Of a stretch of 10,909 nt of DNA, positions 1-5,987 are shown piece after piece. Position numbers and translations under genes: made by a program. Below the pieces are notes generated by a model. That model saw nothing but the letters and a program-made list of their open reading frames with translations. It searched no databases and had not been told where the DNA came from. Each line of letters starts with the position of its first letter. The stretch's first letter is position 1. The stretch comes from Synergistaceae bacterium (lineage in GTDB: Bacteria > Synergistota > Synergistia > Synergistales > Aminobacteriaceae), in assembly GCA_017447325.1 (NCBI GenBank), contig JAFSNU010000058.1:1-10909 (forward strand), in the 5' to 3' direction.

Positions 1-260
1 CAAGCGTGCTTAAACGCGCTTTAGAATTATTAAAAATTTTCGAGAGCAGCGAGCTTGAAAATTTAAATAATTTAAAAAATTTTAAAGATGACGTTCCGGA
101 CTATCAAGCTTTGACCGGCCAGATAAATTTTTTAGAAAATTCGCAAGCTCAAGCTGATTTAATTTTAGACGAGCTTAAAACGCTTGACTTGGATAATATT
201 ACGCCGATGCAGGCATTAAAGATTTTAGGAAAATTAAAGGACGAGAGCTTAAAGCTTTAA
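1..260 (+). CDS. mutS: DNA mismatch repair protein MutS, C-terminal fragment
   Basis: This is the last ~86 residues of MutS, the ATPase that recognises base mismatches in DNA; the rest lies upstream of the window. The open frame runs in from the left edge (codons start at base 3), so the GTG at position 6 is an internal valine and not a start. The visible part matches the post-ATPase tail of the family: a helix of the type SVLKRALELLKIFES (family pattern: Val-Ile-x-Arg-Ala-x-x-Ile-Leu), an acidic linker, then the C-terminal signature with ILDELKTLDLDNITPMQALK followed by a short Leu-Lys helix. The Leu-Asp-x-Asp-x-(I/L/M)-Thr-Pro-x-x-Ala-Leu pattern is characteristic of the MutS C-terminus. 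No catalytic residues are in view. It lies upstream of the accessory block but shows no operon link to it, because a minus-strand ORF intervenes. Confidence 0.85.
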   Translation, partial: SVLKRALELLKIFESSELENLNNLKNFKDDVPDYQALTGQINFLENSQAQADLILDELKTLDLDNITPMQALKILGKLKDESLKL

Positions 261-317
261 ATTTTAAAATTTTGCGGCCTACGCGTATTTATAATTTATA
301 AAATTAAAGCGCGTTAA

Positions 318-566
318 TTAGGGCATTAATGCCTCGTCTTCTTCTATAATATCAATGTCGTAGCTGCATTTCATCCCGAACAAGTCAACAAGAGCGTCTA
401 AAACCGCGCCTTTGATTGATAATTTATCTTGTGCGCTTGCCTCAGGCTCAGGCAAAATTAAAATTCGATAAGAATTTTTGTCAAGCTTAAATAATCTATA
501 GTCTTTCACGAAGGCAGCGGCTTTAATTCTCGCGGCGATGCTCTGGGGATTAACGTCAAGTATCAT
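318..566 (-). CDS. Small hypothetical protein, possible C-terminal remnant of an adenylate-forming (F390 synthetase/PaaK-like) enzyme
   Basis: An 82-residue ORF on the opposite strand to its neighbours, starting at an ATG with only a weak purine-rich stretch upstream; a stop codon lies in frame seven codons before it. The pattern (a DYRLFKLDKNSYRILILP strand pair, an acidic linker, a helix ending in LVDLFGMKCSYDIDII) resembles the small C-terminal domain of coenzyme F390 synthetase / phenylacetate-CoA ligase-like enzymes, which swings over the active site. The large N-terminal ATP-binding domain is absent, and the conserved lysine-bearing tail of that domain is not seen. It could be a relic of a larger gene, a stand-alone small protein, or a chance ORF. 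A fragment of an acyl-adenylating enzyme would fit the theme of the GH3 domain downstream, but this is inference from weak similarity. Confidence 0.4.
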   Translation of the reverse strand: MILDVNPQSIAARIKAAAFVKDYRLFKLDKNSYRILILPEPEASAQDKLSIKGAVLDALVDLFGMKCSYDIDIIEEDEALMP

Positions 567-620
567 AATTTTATACCAGCTTTCTTATTTGATTTTTATA
601 ATGAATTAATTATATATTAA

Positions 621-1562
621 ATTTTATTAGAAAATTTAAAAGAAATTGATTTAAGTTTATGCAAGGAGATCGGGCGCGGCAAGTGCGGAGCTGTGTATAA
701 ACTTAATGATAAACGCGCGGTTAAAATTTTTTTTGAGACTATGTCGCACGAAAATATTATGAAAGAATACGCGCATACGCTCGAAGGCTCGAAACTTAAT
801 ATTAACGCTGTCGGTTGCTGCGGACTTGTGAGAAGCAAGGGCAGAATTGGAATCGAGCGTGAATTAATAAACGGAGTTAGAGTTGAAGATGAAATGGCGA
901 ACGGCACGGCAAGCCCGAGTTTTTTCGGCATGAAGATGGCCGAGGAGCTGAAACTTATTCACTCGAGGACTGCAAATAAAAATATTTATCCTGATGCTAA
1001 AAATTTTTATTTAGACTGCGCTGAAAAATGCGTTCATGATAAATGGCTTGATAATAACGAGAGCGTTAAAATTAAAAAATTTATCGAGGCTCTGCCCGTT
1101 GGAAATTCTTTAATATACGGCGATTATCATTCTAATAATGTTTTATGGGAAAATAATAAAATTCGTTTGATAGACATAGCGGACGCTCTGAGCGGCCATG
1201 CAATTTATGATTTATTAGTCGCGGCTCTTTATATGCACTTCTTTATGACAAATCCTGAAAGTTCTTTGCCGTCAACGCCTGAAAAACGCGAACGCAGGAT
1301 CGCCTGCTGGGCTCAGCTTGTTAATACTTATTTTGAACTTGATGAGCTTAAAGCTGAAGATAATGCAAGAGCCGAAAGGATTATAGAAATTCTTGACGCG
1401 TGCAGTTTATTAAAGCTCACGCTTGCGCCGTATTCGTTCAGCAATTTAAGTCAAAGAGGCAAAGAGCTTTGCGTTGCTTTAGGCAAGAAAACTTTTATGC
1501 CTGTGATTGAAAAATATACGGGCGTTGTCACGGAAAATATTTTAGACTTGGGCAAAGCTTAA
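621..1562 (+). CDS. APH-like small-molecule kinase, TIGR02172-type family
   Basis: A protein-kinase-fold phosphotransferase of the aminoglycoside phosphotransferase/choline kinase type. The frame is open from 621. The stretch before the first standard start (GTG at 693) encodes a good glycine-rich loop (EIGRGKCGAVYKL), so a start at 693 would cut the nucleotide-binding loop in half. The lysine of AVKIFF follows. The catalytic Brenner motif reads YGDYHSNNVL, with the first His changed to Tyr but the catalytic Asp and the Asn kept. The metal-binding Asp is in LIDIADALSGHAIYDL, which matches TIGR02172 proteins closely. From GTG 693 these are K11, D144, N149 and D161. No ATG, GTG or TTG exists in frame between the upstream stop at 618-620 and 693, so the true start is an ATT or has been lost. 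The MATE gene begins 22 bases downstream. The substrate is unknown; the name aminoglycoside phosphotransferase should not be read as resistance. Confidence 0.75.
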   Translation: MLLENLKEIDLSLCKEIGRGKCGAVYKLNDKRAVKIFFETMSHENIMKEYAHTLEGSKLNINAVGCCGLVRSKGRIGIERELINGVRVEDEMANGTASPSFFGMKMAEELKLIHSRTANKNIYPDAKNFYLDCAEKCVHDKWLDNNESVKIKKFIEALPVGNSLIYGDYHSNNVLWENNKIRLIDIADALSGHAIYDLLVAALYMHFFMTNPESSLPSTPEKRERRIACWAQLVNTYFELDELKAEDNARAERIIEILDACSLLKLTLAPYSFSNLSQRGKELCVALGKKTFMPVIEKYTGVVTENILDLGKA

Positions 1563-1584
1563 AAATTTTAATAATTTAATAATT

Positions 1585-3369
1585 ATGATAGATAAATTAT
1601 TTAGAAAAGTATCAAGCGTTCAGATTGCAATGCATATAGCTGCGTCTATCGCTATGATAATTGATAATATTATAGTCGGGAAATTTTTGGGGATCACGGC
1701 AGTCGGAGCGTACGGAGCTGCCGCGCCTTTGTTGTTGGTTATTATGTCGTTGAATCAGGTGTTAAGCACCGGCGGCCAGATAAAGTGCGGCGAGGCGTTG
1801 GGCAAAGGAAATAAAAGCGGCGCAGATGCTGTAGTGTCGCTTGTGTTATTTATCGGCGTGTCGCTCGCGGCTTTAATTATTATAATCTGCTTCGCCTTTC
1901 AAGAGCAGGTGTTATTTATTTTAGGCGTGAGATCCGGTTCTGAGTTATATAATCATACGCTTGATTATTTGCTTGGATTTATTCTCGGTGCGCCGGGATT
2001 TATCGGCATGTTGATATTAGTCCCGTTTATACAGCTTGACGGAGATAAAAACCGCGTTATGCGCTCGACTGTTATATTAATTGTCACGGATGTAATCGGC
2101 GATATTGCAGCTATAAAAATATTTAATTCCGGGATGTTCGGCATAGGCCTTGCAAGCAGCGTAAGCTATTACTGCGCTATGGCGTTTTTGCTGCTGCATT
2201 TTAAAAATAATTCTGACGGATTAAGGCCAAGCTTAAAGTTAGTTAAAGCCGGATTAAAAAACACGCTGCCGATTATCAAGCTCGGAGCTCCGGCCGCATT
2301 GCAAAAGACTTTAATATCGCTGCTGTCGCTGACTTTAAATTATATTTTAATTTATTTCGGCGGAGCTGTGTCGCTGGGAATTTTCACGGTTATAGGCAGT
2401 TTGTTAAATTTATTAAATGCAGTAGGCCAAGGAATGGGCGCGGCTGTGCTGCTTTTATCAAGCGTATTTTATGCCGAAGAGGACAAGCGCAGTTTAAAAG
2501 AAGTTATAAAAGCATTTATAAAATATAGCGTTTTAGTAAATGCTGTAATGTTTATTATAGTTTGCTTCACGGCTGAAAGTTTAGTGCAGCTTTTTACAAG
2601 AGCTAAAGATATAGATATTAATATGGCCGGAGTTGCTTTGCGCTTCGCAGTTTTAGATTTAATTTTATTCTCGCTGGCAAATTGCTTTAAAAATTATTTT
2701 CAGGGAATTAAAAATATTAAATTGACTTATATCATGATTTTGACACAGGCGTTTTTGTTCGCTGCTTTGTCTGCATTCCCATTAATGAAATTTTTTGGAG
2801 TAATAGGCGTGAGCTGCGCTTTTGCCGCCGGAGATTTATTGACTTTAATAATGCTTTATTTAATAGTTTATTATAATAAAAAAGATTTTAGCTTAAAGCT
2901 CGATAATTTTATGATGCTGAAAGATGATTTTGGAGTTCAAGATAATAATTATTACGGGCGGAGCGTCTCAAGCATTGAAGAAGCGGCGGAAGCTGCTGCT
3001 GAAGTCGGCGAGTTTGTCGAAAGCCGAGCGAAAAGCAGCGAGTCTAAAAATATTAAAAATAAATTAAGCTTATGTACTGAAGAGATCTGCAAAAATAATA
3101 TTGCTTACGGATTAAGCAATAAAGACAAGCAGTATTTAAAAGTGAGTTTAATTTATAAAGATAATAAATTTATTTTAAGAATTCGCGATGACTTTAAGAA
3201 ATATAATCCGGTCGAGAGCTATAAAAAATATATTAATAATAATTCTCAGCTTGAGCTTGAAGAGAAGTACGGACTGAAAATAATATTTGGAATGTTGCAG
3301 ACTGATAATGTGGATTATATGGGAACTTTAGGCTTTAACACGCTTATCGTTAAGTGCAGCGATATTTAA
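1585..3369 (+). CDS. MATE-family transporter fused to a degenerate RsbW-like ATPase (HATPase_c_2) domain
   Basis: A 594-residue inner-membrane exporter. Residues ~1-435 are a MATE transporter (cation-coupled multidrug/small-molecule antiport). The N-terminus carries the family features IIDNIIVGKFLG and a short GxxLGKGNK loop, and repeated hydrophobic helices follow to ~430. MATE proteins normally end near 450. Here a polar linker with an Ala/Glu-rich helix (~462-482) leads into a ~110-residue cytoplasmic domain resembling the GHKL ATPase of anti-sigma kinases. It has an N-box-like LCTEEICKNNIAYGL (E500, N504), a strand-Asp-Asp segment LRIRDDFKKYNP in place of DxG, a short KYGL in place of the GxGL loop, and a closing GFNTLIVK strand. 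ATP binding is uncertain because both glycine motifs are weakened. It follows the kinase by 22 bases and precedes the glycosyltransferase by 25, so co-transcription is likely. There is no clear Shine-Dalgarno at ATG 1585. The family call for the transporter is firm, that of the C-terminal domain fairly so. Confidence 0.85.
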   Translation: MIDKLFRKVSSVQIAMHIAASIAMIIDNIIVGKFLGITAVGAYGAAAPLLLVIMSLNQVLSTGGQIKCGEALGKGNKSGADAVVSLVLFIGVSLAALIIIICFAFQEQVLFILGVRSGSELYNHTLDYLLGFILGAPGFIGMLILVPFIQLDGDKNRVMRSTVILIVTDVIGDIAAIKIFNSGMFGIGLASSVSYYCAMAFLLLHFKNNSDGLRPSLKLVKAGLKNTLPIIKLGAPAALQKTLISLLSLTLNYILIYFGGAVSLGIFTVIGSLLNLLNAVGQGMGAAVLLLSSVFYAEEDKRSLKEVIKAFIKYSVLVNAVMFIIVCFTAESLVQLFTRAKDIDINMAGVALRFAVLDLILFSLANCFKNYFQGIKNIKLTYIMILTQAFLFAALSAFPLMKFFGVIGVSCAFAAGDLLTLIMLYLIVYYNKKDFSLKLDNFMMLKDDFGVQDNNYYGRSVSSIEEAAEAAAEVGEFVESRAKSSESKNIKNKLSLCTEEICKNNIAYGLSNKDKQYLKVSLIYKDNKFILRIRDDFKKYNPVESYKKYINNNSQLELEEKYGLKIIFGMLQTDNVDYMGTLGFNTLIVKCSDI

Positions 3370-3394
3370 ATTTTTAAAATTTTTAAAATTTGGA

Positions 3395-3826
3395 GTGAAA
3401 AAATTTGAGCATGAATTGAATTATAAGGCAACTATTATCACGCCGTTTCATAACACTGATATTGATATATTTAAAGAGACTTTTAAATCTGTAAAGGCTC
3501 AGACTATAGGCTTTGAAAATATTGAATGGGTTATAGTGCTGCATAACTGCGAGCAGAAATATATTGACGCAGTAAAAGAGCTTGCGGCAGGACACGAGAA
3601 CGTGAAATTAAAAGAGTTAAAAAATAATTCGCGCAGCGCGTCAAGTCCAAGGAATTACGGCTTGAATTTTATTAATTCGCCGTATGTTGAATTTTTGGAC
3701 TCGGACGACACGATAAACGAAAAGACTATCGAAACTTGTATTGACGTTATGGCGAGGCATAAGCCCCAAGTCGTAGTTTTTAGAATGGCGTATAAAAACA
3801 GAACGAGAGCGTCACAAGCATTATAA
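3395..3826 (+). CDS. GT2 glycosyltransferase, N-terminal half (frame broken; continues in the 3888-5951 ORF)
   Basis: The nucleotide-sugar-binding half of a GT-A-fold family 2 glycosyltransferase. It begins with the typical first strand (YKATIITPFHNTD), the helix FKETFKSVKAQT and the strand WVIVLHN, then SPRNYGLNFINSPYVEFLDSDDT. The last of these contains the DxD-type metal/sugar-nucleotide motif at residues 102-105. The ORF ends abruptly after MAYKNRTRASQAL, in a tail unlike the family. Adding one A to the run at 3794-3798 instead continues as KKQNESVTSIITDVTLWNPL in another frame, then into the next ORF. The start is taken as GTG 3395, which has GGAG overlapping it; TTG 3416 is the alternative. 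With both frame breaks repaired the gene would span 3395-5951 and encode about 852 residues. The sugar donor and acceptor are unknown. Confidence 0.75.
   Translation: MKKFEHELNYKATIITPFHNTDIDIFKETFKSVKAQTIGFENIEWVIVLHNCEQKYIDAVKELAAGHENVKLKELKNNSRSASSPRNYGLNFINSPYVEFLDSDDTINEKTIETCIDVMARHKPQVVVFRMAYKNRTRASQAL
3796..3798 (+). other. Apparent -1 base frame break in an A5 run (GT2 gene)
   Basis: The run of five A at 3794-3798 is where the glycosyltransferase reading moves from the frame of GTG 3395 to a second frame that is open from 3796 to 3945. In that second frame the protein continues as KQNESVTSIITDVTLWNPLKEEIVLTGEKLRCKELF, a credible mid-GT2 sequence. One extra A restores continuity. Deletion, sequencing error and phase variation cannot be told apart here. 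Confidence 0.65.
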
Positions 3827-3887
3827 CGGACGTGACTTTATGGAATCCGTTGAAAGAAGAAATTGTTTTAACCGGCGAAAAGCTTAG

Positions 3888-5951
3888 ATGCAAAGAATTA
3901 TTTCGTCGATTAATTTATGTCTGCATAACAGATTTTTTGACGCTGAGTATATAAAGCGTAATAATTTTAAATTTGACGAAGAAATTATAATGGCTGAAGA
4001 CGTTCATTTCACGCTGCTGTGCTATGAGAAAGCCGAAAAGATTGTCGTGCTGCCGCAGTTTATAGGTCATAATTATTTTGTGAACAGCAAGTCAGCCGTG
4101 CAGAATAACGTCAGATCGCGCGAGGTTACTTTAAAATTTTCTTACGGCTATAAAAAGATTTTTGATTTATTGCTTAATATGGGCGCGTATTATAATCACT
4201 TCTTTCTTACTTTGTTAAATTTATATGTAAAGTCTGCGTATAGATCGCCTGATTTTACGGCTGAGGACTGGGCGACTTTACGCCGCGAGATGGGGCCGTA
4301 TGCAAAGATGCTCACGCCGCCTCCGGTGAATAAATTATTCAGCAAAGAAGAGGGCCAGGCTGTATATGAATTTGTCACGAGCAATTTGCTTGAAGATAAA
4401 GTTAATGATCACAGCGCGTTTATTAACGGCGAGGATAATTTAAGGCTGATATTAAAGAGCAATGCGGACACGGCTTACGGAGATTTTTATAATTTTAATA
4501 ATATAAACTCAGCAGACGAGTATCGCAGGACAGTGCCGATCGTTGACGATAATGATTATAAAAAATTAATGCGCCTTAACATGGAAGTCGGCGAGACGGG
4601 GCTGATTACTAAGAAGAAGATGAAGGCGTATGCGTATGACTTTAACGCTTCAGACGAAATGCGCGTATTCCCGATGTCTGAAGAGAGCTGTTTTGAGGCC
4701 TGGCAGAACTTTGCCAATAAATTATTCGGCGAAGTGACGTTTTTAATGATGGAAACGAAGCCCAAAGGCACGCCTAAGAACGACGGGACTTATTTAGACT
4801 CGCCGATCGGAATTATGGTCAACAGTGCCTTTGAAGCGTTTTCGCTGGCGTACAGAGGCTTTGACGGGAAATTAACGATGCCGCTCACGCTGTTATTTGC
4901 GCCTGAGCAGGGCAATATGGACTATATAACTTTGTTAATGGCACTTAGAAACGAGAACGTAACGCAGATTTACAGCAGCGACACCTGGGTAGTTTTTAAT
5001 TATCTTGAGCTGCTGTTTAAAAGAGGCACAGAGCTTTGCGATGACATTGCGGCCGGAAATATAAAAAATAATAATAATTCTGAGTATATTTCCCGTGAGC
5101 TTGCCGTGTGGAATCAGCCGGATGCGAGGCGAGCTGACGAAATACGCGGGGCGTTAAAGAGCGGTAATGATCCGGAAGAAATTTTATTAAAGATCTGGCC
5201 GAACTTAAAGCGCGTTATAGCTCAAATCAGCGGCAATTATAATTTCTATACTAAGAAGCTTAAGAAATATTTTAAAAATATTAAATTAGAATTCAGCGAT
5301 TTTGTTACGCCGTTCGGAATTATAGCTAAGCAGGACGGAGATAATTTCAAGCTTGATTATGATAAGGGCTTTTATGAATTTCTGCCGGTCACGCATGAGA
5401 AGACTATAAACACTTTGCTTGTGTCCGAAGTTAAAACCGGAAATTTATACGAGCTTGTTTTGACGAATATCGACGGCCTTTACAGAATGCGCACCGGCAT
5501 TATTATAAAGCCCGTTAAAGTTAATGCTGACGAGTTTTATTTTGAAGAGTGCATGCGGCCTTATATAGACGAAAATAATAAAATAATAATTAACGGCGAG
5601 GACTTCGAGCAGATTTTAGAGGCTTGCTTGTTAAATAATTTATATGATTATTTAGCGAGCTATAATAAAGACGCGAAACGTCTTGATGTTTATATCGAGC
5701 TTGTTGACGAGAGCGGCGCAGCGGAAGATTACGCGGCCAAGCTTGAGAGCTTGTTAAATAATAATTTAAATTATGCTAAAGCACGCGAGGACGGATTAAA
5801 CGCGTGTAAAGTAATAATTATAGACAAAGAGACGAATTTATTATGGCGTGACATGCGGCGCATTAAGTACAATGCTCCGGCGGGCTGCTTCCAGCCAGTG
5901 CATAATATCGAGGATATAAAATTAATCCCGTTGTTAAAGCTTTATAATTAA
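3888..5951 (+). CDS. GT2 glycosyltransferase C-terminal half fused to a GH3-type acyl-adenylase domain
   Basis: A 687-residue ORF whose first ~90 residues finish the glycosyltransferase: LCLHNRFFDAEYIKRNNF, the family Glu-Asp pair in MAEDVHFTLL (~37-38), then a closing strand ending FIGHNYF. From ~175 to the end it resembles GH3-family proteins (named from plant acyl-acid amido synthetases): EYRRTVPIVDDNDYK (211-225), YLDSPIGIMVNS, the long NVTQIYSSDTWVVFNYLELL segment, GFYEFLPV (494-501) and a YELVLTNIDGLYRMRTG strand. The three nucleotide-binding motifs are altered. The SSGTT loop region reads DFNASDEMRVFPMS (251-264), the SEG region reads FVTPFG (471-476), and the conserved RxGD aspartate is isoleucine in YRMRTGIII (532-540). 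Adenylation is therefore doubtful; a binding, scaffold or transferase role is possible. The ATG at 3888 is probably not the true start, because the protein continues upstream after two frame repairs. The acyltransferase gene follows 36 bases downstream. Confidence 0.75.
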   Translation: MQRIISSINLCLHNRFFDAEYIKRNNFKFDEEIIMAEDVHFTLLCYEKAEKIVVLPQFIGHNYFVNSKSAVQNNVRSREVTLKFSYGYKKIFDLLLNMGAYYNHFFLTLLNLYVKSAYRSPDFTAEDWATLRREMGPYAKMLTPPPVNKLFSKEEGQAVYEFVTSNLLEDKVNDHSAFINGEDNLRLILKSNADTAYGDFYNFNNINSADEYRRTVPIVDDNDYKKLMRLNMEVGETGLITKKKMKAYAYDFNASDEMRVFPMSEESCFEAWQNFANKLFGEVTFLMMETKPKGTPKNDGTYLDSPIGIMVNSAFEAFSLAYRGFDGKLTMPLTLLFAPEQGNMDYITLLMALRNENVTQIYSSDTWVVFNYLELLFKRGTELCDDIAAGNIKNNNNSEYISRELAVWNQPDARRADEIRGALKSGNDPEEILLKIWPNLKRVIAQISGNYNFYTKKLKKYFKNIKLEFSDFVTPFGIIAKQDGDNFKLDYDKGFYEFLPVTHEKTINTLLVSEVKTGNLYELVLTNIDGLYRMRTGIIIKPVKVNADEFYFEECMRPYIDENNKIIINGEDFEQILEACLLNNLYDYLASYNKDAKRLDVYIELVDESGAAEDYAAKLESLLNNNLNYAKAREDGLNACKVIIIDKETNLLWRDMRRIKYNAPAGCFQPVHNIEDIKLIPLLKLYN
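3901..3903 (+). other. Second apparent -1 base frame break, in a T3 run (GT2-GH3 gene)
   Basis: The middle segment of the glycosyltransferase reads to ...GEKLRCKELF at this triplet, and then degenerates to RRLIYVCITDFL before a stop. Inserting one T moves the reading into the frame of the 3888-5951 ORF and gives KELFSSINLCLHNRFFDAEY, a normal GT2 sequence. The frame of that ORF has a stop at 3885-3887, so it cannot be read from further upstream. Confidence 0.6.
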
Positions 5952-5971
5952 ATTAAAAATTTTTTAAATTT

Positions 5972-5980
5972 AAAGAGGTG
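5972..5980 (+). promoter_or_regulatory. Shine-Dalgarno for the acyltransferase gene
   Basis: The sequence AAAGAGGTG lies 7 bases before an ATG at 5988. This is one of the clearest ribosome binding sites in the window. It marks 5988 as the true start, although the frame from that ATG meets a stop after 15 codons. Confidence 0.7.
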
Positions 5981-5987
5981 TTTATTT

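Noticed and set aside
281..314. Possible terminator after mutS (ACGCG ... CGCGT)
   Set aside because: The stem is only about five pairs with a long AT loop and no T run.
322..333. Perfect palindrome GGCATTAATGCC
   Set aside because: It falls at the end of the small minus-strand ORF; there is no T run or paired site nearby, so chance is enough.
617..931. Minus-strand ORF of 104 codons opposite the kinase gene
   Set aside because: It lies over the glycine-rich loop and early kinase core, has no family-like sequence and no ribosome site; it is a shadow of the plus-strand gene.
693..1562. Aminoglycoside resistance gene
   Set aside because: The kinase fold is shared, but the closest visible pattern is the TIGR02172-type family and the genetic context is biosynthetic; nothing shows an antibiotic substrate.
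3794..3903. Programmed frameshifting in the glycosyltransferase gene
   Set aside because: Two separate shifts within about 110 bases would be needed and neither has a standard slippery heptamer; deletion or sequencing error is simpler.
4196..4771. Two minus-strand ORFs inside the GT2-GH3 gene
   Set aside because: Both are antisense to well-supported domain sequence and show no motif or ribosome site.
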